From Lycocorax pyrrhopterus obiensis (taxonomy: Eukaryota > Chordata > Aves > Passeriformes > Paradisaeidae), in the NCBI GenBank assembly GCA_014706295.1, contig JACSVZ010000002.1, positions 106,078,547 through 106,142,546 on the forward strand: a DNA stretch of 64,000 nucleotides, given 5' to 3'. Of the stretch, positions 1 through 12,080 are shown piece by piece. A model generated the notes under the pieces. The model searched no databases and was not told where the DNA came from. It saw only the letters and a program-made list of their open reading frames with translations. Numbering within the stretch: position 1 is the stretch's first letter; each line of letters opens with the position of its first letter. The translations under genes and the position numbers were made by a program.

Positions 1-3000
1 CTCTCTTCTTGCTTCTCTCCTGACAAGGTGCTGCGTGGTTCTTTTCGTGTCCAAGTGCGACATCACCATATTCAGACTCTCTGCTGTGGCCCCAAAATTT
101 GAAAAAGCAAAAGACAACTGGGACCAGTTTAGACTCCCTAAAGAGAGCTAGGAAAAGTTTGATTGACCCAAAGTGGCTCTTTTGGACTTAAGCAATGCTG
201 CAAGCACCTGAGACTGTCTTAGGCTTCATGTGTCTTTTGAATATGTCTCCTTGTGCTCTTATATGTTTGTGTAATTAGCCTGTCACTGTGTGAAGGTCTC
301 CCACAGTACATTTCAGTCACTGTACAAATAATAAACGATGGCAAAAATAGGCATTTTTACATAATACAGTCAATCTTACTGTACCCATGGCTTAAAAAAC
401 CCACCAGAGCATGTGCAGTTCAGTTCAGTGTTACACCTGCAGTCATTGCAAGCACTCATGTGGGCAGGGGTGCACAGAAAATTCTTGCTACTATTTTTTT
501 TCTTTTCATTGCACTGTCTAATATTATCATCCTTTCATAGTTCTAAAAACCACATCTAAAAATGTTGTGCTGAGTCTAGATTTTCAATGCTTGGTATCAA
601 AGTGATTTTCCACCCATAGAGGATATCACTGTGAGCACTCAGTGACTGGGATGACTTTGTAATTGGTCCTTTTCTCTTCCCATTATTCAGTGCCAACTTA
701 AAGGGCTCGCCTGTATACACTACTAACAGGGATGTGGCACACAGATACCGTGAGCAATATTTGATCCTGGGTGAACTCCAAGGAGGAACTGCCCTTGAAA
801 TTAACTTCTGCTGTCAGTAGTATCCTTGCATGCTCAGTGAGTGGATGACTGCAGCCAGCCTCCCTCAACAGCTGAAACTAGTCCAAAACAGCCAAACATC
901 CCTGATCTACCTAAGAAAATCTGGACAAAACTGAATCTAAGAAGTTATTTTTATAGCTCTGTTTATAGCCCCTTTGTTTATGCAGAGATAGGTCAGCTGA
1001 ATTTAAATCTTTAAACACTTAAGCACCATATACGATGCTAGCTTGCAAAAAAAAGTGTAGAAAAAAGCATGATCAAGACTTGTTACACTTTCCCTTCCAA
1101 GCACGAGGTTCAAACAGTATTTTTTAAAGCACGTATAATTGATACCCACTTCTATTAAAAATCTAAATGAATTTCCTCTCTCTCTAGTGCACTGCCACTC
1201 TGAATACTTCCATCAGAGAGTGGTAAACCAGCAGCTTGCTGTGTTTGCACAAAATAACTGCTGCAGTGTGCTGAAAAACATCCAACCTGCACTTCTGCTC
1301 CGAGTATGTTGTTTCATGCTGTATGGTCAATAAGTGTATGGATAATCAGGAAACTTGGCTCTCCTCTTACTCAGAGCTGTTTCTTCCTGAACCAAGAAGC
1401 CTCTGTCTAAACACACGATTTTATACCCATGAAGAAATCACAGTGTGAACTGACATAATGGGAAGCAGTTTCCCACCTGGGAATTAGATGAGAATTTTTC
1501 ATAATATAAGGGATGACGCTATCAAGCAACATAAATATGTAAGTATAAAACATACTAATGATGTGCAGTGACAATTCTGTGACCTCTCGTTCGCGTCACT
1601 AAAGGAGAAGTACAAAGTGCTTCAAAGACAGTTATAGCTCCCTGTTAAGTCAGGGTGGAGTTTACGGGAAGAGTGCCTTTTCTAAACACAAAAAGGAAAG
1701 GAAATAAATTGAACTAGTGGGGAAGTAAATTGCAAAAGATGTGCTGTGCATTGTTATAGAGTCTCTCTGAAGGGTGGTGTGATAAACCAAAGATTTGCTG
1801 ACACTTAGGGACCAGCACTGACAAGATAATATTGGCCTTCCTACCCCAAAAGTAGCAACCTGACCAGCTGGATGTTAATTTATCAGAGCTGGCAGAAAAG
1901 CACTGGGGAAGACAGTAAGAAGGGAGAAGCATCTTAGTAGAGGAATCACTATAAAAAAAAAACCAGACTCATATTCCTTGCAGCGATTGGGGCAGTATGC
2001 TGGGAAAAAAAAATCAAAACAAAGACAGTTTTGTTTGAGGAGTCTTGTCTTTTCAGAAACATATTTAAATTGTTGTCTGTATGATTATATTTGAATCTAT
2101 TTGCATTCTCCTTGAATGATTCCTTTTAGTGAGGCTAAAGTCTTTCCTCATGTAGTAACACCTTTTGGAAGTTCGTCTTTTATTAAACTGTCTTGTTCAC
2201 GTAGATGAATAGGATGGAAGCATTTTTCTTCTATTTCTTTTTACTAATTGGCTGATCTTTGAACTCAGCCCTGGCTGGGGAGGAAATGAACTAGCAATGG
2301 GAGAACTGAGGAAAACCAGGGTGTCTTCAAATCACTCTGAGACACAGGAACATAATGTCATGGCAACAGTAGCAAACAGGTTTTGCATACAGAGTCTCCT
2401 AAAAATTACCAGATCAAATTTTCTTCTCTGCTTAAGTAAACAGTTTGTAAGTCCTTCCAAGCTGCTCTGAGTTGCTCCCCAAAAGAGCCACTATTTTCCT
2501 TGATTTTCCCTGAGAAGATGTGGAATAATCTCAGTGTTTTGCCATGCTAACTAGACATCACAGGGCTTTGCTAAAATGTATATGCCAACTGGGCTTGATT
2601 TGGGGGACTTACCTTGACATGTACCTCTGAGGTTTTGGCTCCTTTTGTTATGTGCTGCACTGGACTCTGTGCCTTCCCTTCACTTGCTCATGCCATAGGT
2701 GAAACCACAGCAAAACCAGGTTGAGATGTTCCCATCAGATCTGCAGATGTTTGCTGTGTGCATCCACTCCTGAAGCCAAAGGGGGCCTGGGCTGTGCCTG
2801 TGTGTGAAGGTTCCCTGATGGTGTTTGTGTGCTTCCTTTTCATGTGGATGCTAGTACAATAGATTAACATGCTGGCAGGAAACTTATGAGGCTTCAGTAT
2901 TGGACTTGAGATGGCTTGAGGGAGCCTGCATCCTCAGGACCACTGTGTCAGGCTCTGCTGACTCAGGAAGACAGTTCACATTTCAGGGTTCTCTGAAGTC

Positions 3001-6000
3001 CCTTTTACCTAGGGAAGAGAGACTGGAGTGAAAAGATAGGTTAAAAACAGACAGATCCATTGCATGTGTTAAAAACTCTCAGGAGTTTATTGGGCAGCTG
3101 AACATATTAGTCCAGAACGAGGATCCCTGTGTTTCCCATTTTCTGCAGGAAATCGCTGATGGTGTAACAAGGATAATACACAACATGATGCATACAGGTA
3201 GCTGTGCAATGATCCAGTGTTTCAGAGTGCTCAGGATCTGAGTCTCCCTTGGGTTACACTCGTATCTATTGCATGGAAGTCCATGGAGCCATGCCAGTGT
3301 AAAATTAGTCTGGGATCACAATCAGGCAGGGAGACGTTAGTCAAGCCACATTCCAAATCAGAACTGAAATCAAGAAAGTAATTTTCTCCAAAACCATTTC
3401 TCCATGTTAACACACATATCCCTTTCTATAAATTTCTTCTGAAATTCAGTTTGGCTTGTGTACTGTGTGAATGATTGTGTACTGCAGCCATCCTACACAG
3501 TGCATGAAGTCTCACCTTCTCATGCTAAAGAGACAGGATGAGGACTGTTTGTCCTCCTCTGAGCAGGTTGTGACCAGCAAACTATTGGTACACAAAGGAG
3601 CGTTCCCTCCAGTCCTTGACAAACAGCAGTTTTCTCCCTCCTTCCTGGTGAAGATCTGTGTCTTGACTGGAAAATCTTCATGCAACAAATATTGATTATT
3701 TCTTAATATTTGATTTTAAAAGGTGTTGAAGCTGGGGCTACATTTTAATACTATTATTTATGAGGGGAAGGAAGATTCAGCTGTAGAATTGAAAAGGTGG
3801 GTAATTTCTCTGGTACAGTTCATTGCTCTGTCCCACAACAATTCTGCCAGGATATATGAAAAATATCACCACTTGGAGGAGGAGTAGGAAATGGTGGTTG
3901 GAGTAAAGGGTGTGGGTTAAACTTATATTGATGTCCAACATTTTACATGGTGAAACCACAGCCTGAGACTCTTGAGGAGGGTCTGCAAAGACACAGGACC
4001 CTTGGGCAAAAAAAATGCCAGCAAGACAAGTTTTCAAATGCCCAAACTATCTCAGGGAAAAGTAAAATATCTGCTAAGGAGTAAGATAGACTTCTGTGGC
4101 TTAAAAGGTTACCCATTCAAAAGAAATGGGAAGAAATTGGTCTTAAATGGCATCTAGCCCAGGCTGGAAAGATACACAGAGGGATCAGGAAACAAACCGT
4201 AGCTGTTAATTGTTTCATTAGAATTGAACATTTCTTGTATTAGTCAGATTAAGTAGCAACTGGTTTGTGAAACCTTTGGCAAAGTCTCTGAATTTGAAAA
4301 TAACCTCTTCAGTTTATAGTAGAATTTCACAGAGTCCCCCCGAAACAAGTTCTGGAACAGAAGGCATTTAGGGTATAGGAAATTCGAAGTGGCACTTCTA
4401 CACCTGGCACATGAGCTGTGAAGTCCTATTTTTTGAGAAGATATAGAAAGTTATTCTGGGTGTATGATGGGCAGCAGAGAAGTCTAAAAAGAGGGAAGGC
4501 TATCCCTCCTCAAACCGCCATTCACAGAGTAATGGTGTCAGGGACATTCTGCATGGAGACAAGGGACAGGTTCCTTTACGTGCGCTTCTGAAAGCTACAG
4601 AACAAAGCAGCATTAATAACAGAAAAGCTGATGGATGGATTGTGAAGAACAAAATTACGCAGTAACCCAGAATGTTACCAGCAGCTCAAGCATTTGCAGT
4701 TGTGAAGATTACTTCACTCAATTTTGTTCAAATAATGCCCATTCCTTTACATATCTCCCTGAATCAGTGGAAGAACTATTTTTCACAGAAGAGCTTGAGA
4801 GAAACAAGCATCAGTTGTGGCCATTAATTTTATGAATGATTTGTTGGAAACTGCATTAAATGGCAACATCAGCCCACAAATGAGCTTTGAAATGTTCTTA
4901 TTCCGAGCCTGTGCAGATGGGCAATTTGCTGTGTAATCAGTTTTCATAGCCACCCTTTCAATCAGGGTCACTTGTCTTATAACCGTGCTCTTGTTTTGCA
5001 GGTTTGTATTTCACACCATCTCAGAAATGCTGCATGTACCAGGCCAGTGACCAAAAAATAGATAACTCAGAAAATACAGCAAAGTTATGTCCAAAAGCAC
5101 TTTGAACAGGGGTCTCAGCAAATATGATACTCTGGGAGTATCGGTAAAAGAGAAAGATATAGCTGAAGAAGAGCTCTCTAGCAACCAGTAAGTGACAGAG
5201 CCTGAGACTATTATTCCAGCTATTCTGTGAAACATGTACATGTATGTTGTAACCCAAGTAAATTACAGCAGTGATATTCTTGTATGTAATTAAAAAGAAG
5301 CCTCATGTGAAAGTAGAAGAGTCATATGACAGCTATGTAAATTCAGGACAATGCCACCCAAAAGACTTTATGGCTCTCCTCTCACTTAGACACTGCACTG
5401 GAGAACATACAGAGATTAACGTCCAAAGTGATACCGAGATCAGAGTATAAAACATAGGGGAAAATATCAGAGGAACTGAATTTATACAGAGATCACTCAC
5501 TGGGGACATTACCAATATGTAGAAGTGCCTTAATGAAGTAAGGGAATTCTTCACATTAGTACAAGAAGGTAGAACAAGAAGCAGCAGCCTCAAACAAAGG
5601 AAGAAAAACTTTAGGTTAGATATCATGGTTTTTTTCCTTAAAACAGACAAGCTGGGTATTGAAATAGGCTGCCCGCAGAGAGGCTATCTCCTTAAGATAT
5701 GAGTGAGAGTAGATAAAACTTCACATGAGAGGGAATGACACAGCCATGCAAGGTGGAGGTGTCAGTTTGAGCCCTGCCAACTCTCCTAAACCAAGAAGTC
5801 ACCTCTGGAAGTAGTGGAGAGGGGTGGCACATATGCTGTGACCCTCGAGCACCCATAGTGTGAGGAAACTAGTAGTTGCTCACAGGAGAGGGGCAACACC
5901 ATCACACCAGTAGCTCCTACAGCCTCTATAATGGTCAGGTGAGACAGCCCCATGCATTTCTGAGGATTTGGATGATTCAGGAGTTTTCTTCCAGTCCTTT

Positions 6001-6920
6001 GTCCTTGGTTCCAAATGGACTATAAATTATATATCTTAGTGTGTAAAGACTATTCATTCACTCTGTAATGCATTAAAGCAATGAAAGACCAGAAGGAATG
6101 GACAAAAAATTTCCAGTTAAATGAAGACTTTCATGTGGCACCTGTATTGAATTTTCTCATGTAGGAATTTCAAAGTACCTTAAAATAGCATAGGAAAGTC
6201 ATGATAGCCTAAGTCTGAGGGAGTTTTCACTGTTGAGAATGGCCCGATTTGTTCCAAGTAGTGAAAGTACATGCGAATAATCTCAAGAAGAGATGCAGAC
6301 TTTTCCTACTGCTCTGCACCACTTTTTGGTTCCCTACACACAAAATCTGAAGGGGTTTTGTACATTTTGTGTGTTTGTATATTGACATCTATTCCCTTAG
6401 CAAGGGTGTTTCCCTTTTTTTTCCACAAGCCTAGTTAAACAGAACTCAAAAGACTGAAGAAAAAAAACTGCTGTTGCAGAAACCTCTAGAAAGTACAAAC
6501 CAGGATCATATTAATATCTGATGCCTCAGAGATAAAAGCTCCACTGTACCCCATTAGAAATATTCTGTTTGCAGGGCACCCTTCTAGCCCTGTTAACTTG
6601 TAAACTTGGACTGTAAATGGGTCATTCTGCGCATGCTTTCTGTCCCAGGACATGAGTTTGGGGTATTTTTTTCTGGAGGAGGTGATAAAGAAAAAGGTAG
6701 TTTCCCCTGTTACTCTGCTGGTTGCTTTTTTTCCAGTTGTTTTAAAGGCAACTCTTTTGAAATCACTCTCAGAGGTTCAGAACACTACAAAGGATCCAGG
6801 CAGAGAGATTAATAAGCAGTATAGTGCAGGTGAGGCACTGAAAGACACAGGATAATACAATTTATCACATGAATTTAACCAGAGCTAGAGGGTAACTCTC
6901 TGCCAGGCATGATTTGATTC
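1..6920. other. Non-coding unique sequence, no gene recognised
   Basis: Moderately AT-rich single-copy DNA. The longest open frame is 105 codons on the minus strand (5333-5650); it has no recognisable domain and no convincing splice context. A plus-strand frame at 4635-4835 (66 codons) has an unremarkable composition. A short stretch near 5665-5690 vaguely resembles the CR1 'ggctgcccagagaggct' motif, but it is too short to call. No CpG island, tRNA-like fold or polyadenylated retrocopy is visible. Confidence 0.6.
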
Positions 6921-6982
6921 GTGTGGACACATACACACGTACGTGTGCACACACAGATGTGAGCGTACGCGTGTGTGTATGA
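6921..6982. repeat. Imperfect CA/TG alternating tract with palindromes
   Basis: A purine-pyrimidine alternating stretch of AC and GT runs. Bases 6934-6947 (CACACGTACGTGTG) form a perfect 14-base palindrome. The block at 6930-6939 is also complementary to the GT run at 6970-6981, apart from one extra GT unit. It reads as a decayed dinucleotide microsatellite. Alternating CA/TG and CG steps favour Z-DNA or cruciform structure in general; whether that happens here is not shown. Confidence 0.7.
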
Positions 6983-8105
6983 CAGAAATTTCTTCTGTGC
7001 TTCGTACTGAGGGTATTCGCTGGAAATGATGTATGAAATGAACTCCCCATGCTCACAGCACACAGGGAATATCAGACAGAACTCCACAATCACTGCAGAG
7101 ATGGGCTCTGCTATTGGCAGATCAAACGCAGCCAGAAGAGCAAACCAACCTGAAAGACTCTGGGGAAAACAAATATTTTTTTTTAAGTTATAAAATAATG
7201 TTCCCACCCTTTTAATATCATTTCTCCCATTTTCTCTCCCTCTGGCATTCCCCTGGGCAGCCAGCTACATTAGCTGGAGCCTTAGAGAGATAAGAGCCCT
7301 CCCCACACGTATTTCCCCTTAAAAGCCCTTCACAATGTGTTAAAATTACATTTTGAATAACACTTTCTAGCTTTTTTTATTAATTTTTTAACGTGTTTTT
7401 ACCATCTGAGGTTTCTTAGCAATAGTAGTGGGCAGTCATATGGGAAAGAGGGGGTTGTCCTCTTTTCTCTCCCACAGTCACCAGTGCCATGCATTTGATG
7501 TTGCCTCTCTGAAACCCAAAATAAATAAAAACATGTCCCAGCTATGCCATGAGTTGTAAGGGGAACCTATGACAACAGGAGTGGCTTCCCCAGGCCTTCC
7601 CATTGTCTATTCCTGGGCCATGGGAAACCCTCCACGGGAAGGAGGAGGTGTGGACATACCCTCTTCTGGGGTGGTGGGGTTTCCCTCCACCCATTGCTGG
7701 TGCTCAAGCACACCTTAGCATTTCCAGACTGCTCCGTACGTGGTGGGATCATTTCAGCCTGGCTATACATTGCTGAAGAAGGACGTTTATTTATAATACG
7801 CGGCGTAGGAAATTAGGCCATTGTACTTCTGCACAGGGGAAAGATTCATAAAAAGTCACACAGAATTATTCTTATATAAGTGACAATGACATCGTTGTAA
7901 GGAGGAAGCAGAACTTTATTTGTCTTACTTAAAATGATATATAGAGCACTTGTCTGTTTATTCCACTGCAAACAGCTTCTGCAAAAACAGCGGTAATTCC
8001 CTAGGGGGTTCTGCTGATAGTTATAAGTTGCTTGAGCAAAATCTCTCAAGTGAGCTACTGCCTTACAGGTAGCCATTATTCTAGATTCAAAGGGCTTTTT
8101 GTTGT
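6983..8105. other. Non-coding unique sequence, no gene recognised
   Basis: Nothing identifiable. It includes a pyrimidine-rich stretch near 7230-7260, a GC-richer patch at about 7570-7740 in which several short frames overlap, and AT-rich flanks. No repeat family was recognised. Confidence 0.55.
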
Positions 8106-8132
8106 GTTTGTTTGTTTGTTTGTTTGTTTTTT
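8106..8132 (+). repeat. (GTTT)n microsatellite
   Basis: About six consecutive GTTT units followed by a short run of T. This is an ordinary tetranucleotide repeat. It could equally be the reverse complement of an (AAAC)n tail, but no retroelement body is visible beside it. Confidence 0.9.
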
Positions 8133-9190
8133 AAAATTATGTTCCGTGCAATGCTGCTTTTTAAAATATAAATTGTGTCATAACATTGCTACTTTTCAAG
8201 GGGGTAAGTATCTGTATCTAAATCAAAGGATGTGCTGCCAAAGGAGAAACCAGTCAATAAATTGGCTTCACAATCAAATCTGGCTCAGGTTAAAGCAAAG
8301 TTAGTTTGATGGATTCAGCTGAAACCTAGTAAATAGCAGCCTACATAATTAAGCTGCTCTACCTTCATGGAGTCTCCCTGGAAGCTTATGGGCATCTCTA
8401 AGGCACAAGAGTGACAATCAGTAGCTAAGCCGAGGAAATGAACAGGCAATATTGCCCACCCAGACGTCATTCCTTACCCCCCATTACCATTGTCTCACCT
8501 CTCAAAAGGATTAGCAAAATTTGTCTTCGATTCTTTGACGGGACTGCAACATCCTTCTCTAATTTAAGAATGGATTCTGGGTCTGAAAATCAAATAACTG
8601 ATATTATTCAACGGGCAAAAAATCAACACTGAAACTTGGTTTTTCTCTCTCTTTCTCATTTATGCAAGCTTATGAGCCTATTGTCTGTGAAGTCTCAGCC
8701 CTCCGCAGCACATTTGGAGGGTGTTTTTAAACAGATGACAGGAAGAAAAAAAAATAGCAAAGTGGGATGAAAAGAAGTCTTGTAGTCCTCACAAACACAC
8801 TGCATTTTTTTTCCAGGGGGTAGGAAAGAGAGCAATGAATTCTTTGATGAGGCCAAAAGGAATGGGAATTGACACTGAAGCTGACATGGGTTTTCACCAT
8901 ATTCTTATTATTAATTAATTGCAATCATCAAACTATTTCTCAAAGTAACTCAGTTTTCCATAGCTCGTTTTCATTCTTGACTGATATTTTTCTGGTTGCT
9001 CAGCAAGAATGAAAAGTACAAGGTTTGAGTTTCTTTTTAGTGTTTTAGTCCCAAAAAAGAAGTTTTCAAAAGTTGAAAATGTATGAAGATCGGCTTAATT
9101 ATTCAATGGGAAAAAAAACAAAACTAAATTAATTTCCAGGAAATTAATGCAAAGTTTCTAATTTACTTTGAGAAGTCATCATCACTTCTT
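8133..9190. other. Non-coding unique sequence, no gene recognised
   Basis: A plus-strand frame at 8438-8632 (64 codons) covers a less AT-rich patch. It has no recognised domain and no clear splice acceptor/donor pair. The rest is AT-rich with short A and T runs. Confidence 0.5.
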
Positions 9191-9194
9191 GATT

Positions 9195-9387
9195 ATTTTT
9201 GGTTCTTTGGTGACCCAGGGAAATTCTCTTTCACTATGACAAAGCTTCTTTTTCTGTAAAAAATGGTAATAATAATTACCTGCTTCACAGCAGTGTGGTA
9301 AGGTTTAGTTAATTAGTGTTTTCAAAGTGCTTTGAGATCCTAGGATGGAAGACGCAATAGAAATGCAAAGTATTATTATTATTCAGA
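9195..9387 (+). repeat. Ancient MIR/CORE-SINE-like element, plus orientation
   Basis: The order of blocks matches the 3' half of MIR-type amniote SINEs. A 'gtgacccaggg' block at about 9210 is followed by a degenerate 'ttttctgtaaaaaatggtaataat' equivalent (9250-9275), then 'acctgcttcacagcagtgtggtaagg' (9278-9303). Next comes a segment reading 'aaagtgctttgagatcc' (9326-9342), and the element ends in a TATTATTATTATT tail (9370-9383). The copy is heavily diverged, as expected for an element active before amniotes radiated. The family name comes from remembered consensus features, not from a search; an L2-type partner tail would look similar. Confidence 0.75.
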
Positions 9388-12055
9388 GTTAACAACCAAA
9401 TTTCAACCATTTGCACTTATCCATCTTAACAGCATGTACTCAAGGGAAGAAAACACATAACTTGTCAGCAGACAGTCCTCTTAATGTGGGTTATAAAACC
9501 ACCTTCTTGATTACCATCTGGAGTAACATTCACAAGTGAGGGATAGCAGATGTGTGCGCGTGGAGAGATGCATCCCACTTCCCCAATCCATCGGACACAT
9601 CCGTGTTGCCATACTGTATCCATCCAGCCCAGTATTATGCCTCTGACACCAGCCAGCTCTTGATGCTTAAGGGCAAACAAGAGCCACTCTTGCCTTTCCC
9701 TCCATCTCTTCAGCGAAAAAAGCAACAAACAACACAAGCAAACTCGCCTTTCCTCCTTCCACTTCCCTCTTTCATAATAACAACGCAGCAGCCAACTGTG
9801 CAAAGCTCAACAGTGGATGAAAATGTCTTCCTGACCCCTGTGTGCAATTAGTTTCCTCCCAAGAGCATGAGATTTGATTATTTTTGCCGTTATCTTCGCT
9901 TGTACAGCCACAAGTGTTATTATCTCTTCTCCATTTTTCAGATAGGCTTTTTTTTTCCCCCTTGAAGATTAGCCTGAACCTTCCAGAGTCCTTGCAGCGA
10001 GGTGCCCCGTGGTGCCCTGTGGAGATGTGCTGCCTCCATAGCAGGAAGCAGCACCAGTCTGCAGTTGGCTTTTGCAACCCTTCTGGCCCCTTGGACCTCT
10101 CCAGAGGCCTGCAGGGCAGGGGTGGAAATCCTTACAAGGATGTAGAGGCAGAGGAGCTTTGTGAACGATGTGCAGAAGAGAAATTTACTGGGATTTAATG
10201 TTAAGAAGTGGGTGGCTTGACTTACTTTAATTCTGCTCAGATTCTGCTGCCATCCTGCCCCTTTCTAGAGGATGAGGTGGTGGGCACGCGAAAAGAGCCA
10301 TTCTGCAGCTCTCACCAGTGGAAAGCCAGCACTGAGCACGTGTGGTTTAGTGGAACACAAAATGCATGGTCCTGGTGCCATTTTATTTGCATGCCTTGGG
10401 TGGGAATAAATTGAAAGCAATGCTGCCCTCAGGACAGAAACTTCAGCCCTCCCAAGCACCACACAGCATGCTAACGGGTCCACCCAAAAAAGCAGCCTGG
10501 GTGGAGAGCAAGCACGCATGGCTGCTAAGGATGGCATGGGCTGCATCATCAGAAAGGTTTGTGCAATATTATCCAGAAGTTCAGGTCCAGCACAGGAACT
10601 CCCAAAGGTGCTGTGTCCAAGATGCCATCCTTTTCATGGCTGCTCTCTCTGCCACTCTGTGTTTTATGGGCAGGTGGGGCCAATAAAACACCTCCCACTT
10701 TTAGGGGGTGACTTTCTGCTGACACCAGTGGGCTTTGGATCAGGCTCCTGCTCTAAGTCAGGCGCTGACATTTACAAACTTAGGGGTGAGAGTGCTGGAA
10801 TACTTGATCCAGTGCCAAAGAACCGCTGTAAGAAATGCACTAACAAAATATTTATGAAATGAGCCACTTCCTTATTTTACTTTCAAATTGTGTTAAAGAG
10901 AAAAAGATTTATAGGTGACAGAAAACAATATTAAAGTCAATCAAATGCACAGAAGCCCCTGGATCCCCAGGATGCCACTCAGGGTAGTGACAGGCTATTT
11001 TAAGGCAGTCAACCTGCTTTGTTGCCGTGATCTCAAAAAGCAGGAGAAAAGCCCGTTTTGGCTGAGCAAGTCTCTTTGTGCTGCCACGTGGCTTTTTCGG
11101 TGGTGAGCCAGGGTTCAAAAGAGCATGGTGTATCTATCACTGCCATAGTTAATCCTATCATTAGAAGATATAAGCAACCTTCTCCCACATTAGCAATGTT
11201 TACCTCATATTGCTCTAGCATTCATTTTCACTAATATGGTACAAAAGTGTAATGATGTATAAGTGTTTTTTAATGTTAAGTAAGTGAATACAGGTGGGTA
11301 ATTTACCACTGGCTCTATACAGATTGGAGCTAGCATTTCAGAAGGAAGACTCTGGACTCTTTTTTCTGTGTTTTTTATATATAATTCTTTTTATTTTTGC
11401 AGTATCTTGTGCTACTGTTTATAGTTTATACCACTAAGTCAAAGCTCTAAGTGCCAGTTATTTTGGAGTCAGCAGAACGAAATGTTTGTTTAGAAAGCTT
11501 TCAATTAGCCGTGGGATGAGTAGGTTTGATGTGGAAGCAGGTATTCTTTACTTGTATTTGTGTTAAGAATGAATGTTTTGTTTGTGTAATTTACCTAGGA
11601 ACTAGTGTGCCCTCCTGGGGCATGATCTCTCTTGGAAGAATAAATCCTGAAATGGACCAGTGGTTTCTGTGTTGTAAGATGGAGGATGCACAGATTTCAC
11701 ACCAAATTTATTGGCTATCCCATTTTTACTTGTAGAGTATGTTCTTATTCATTCATTCCTATTAATATACTAATGCCCAGAAACTCAAATGAAAGATTCA
11801 CTCAGTGAAAAAAAAAATTAAAAATTAAAACATGGATGGAGAGACTTTGGACCAGCAACCCAACCATCCACACGTGGATGGTTCCCTACATAACGAATGG
11901 ACAGGGGCTCAGGAAGCAGTGAAGCGAAGGGGCTCTGTGGGGTCACACAGGTCAGACCCCACAGGGACACCCGCATCCGTGCGGCTTCTCACGCACAGGA
12001 TCGGGCTTCATTTCCACTTCAAGGGAGTTTGGACTCCCAAGCTACTGTTGCAAGA
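9388..12055. other. Non-coding unique sequence, no gene recognised
   Basis: It contains a GC-richer stretch at roughly 9540-10860 in which many frames on both strands stay open for 90-114 codons. Overlap of open frames on both strands points to base composition rather than coding. From 10860 to 12055 the sequence is AT-rich; an A-rich run lies at 11808-11828. No repeat family or RNA gene was recognised. Confidence 0.55.
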
Positions 12056-12056
12056 T

Positions 12057-12080
12057 TATTTCTTTTTTTTTTTTTTCTCT
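12057..12080 (+). repeat. Poly(T) tract
   Basis: A run of about 15 T with a flanking TTTC and CTCT. No AATAAA-equivalent or retrocopy body could be identified beside it. It lies inside a 131-codon frame (11832-12227) and would encode a run of phenylalanine, which argues against that frame being a real protein. Confidence 0.85.

Noticed and set aside
5655..5700. CR1-like 'ggctgcccgcagagaggct'
   Set aside because: A single short motif with no CR1 sequence on either side; probably coincidence.
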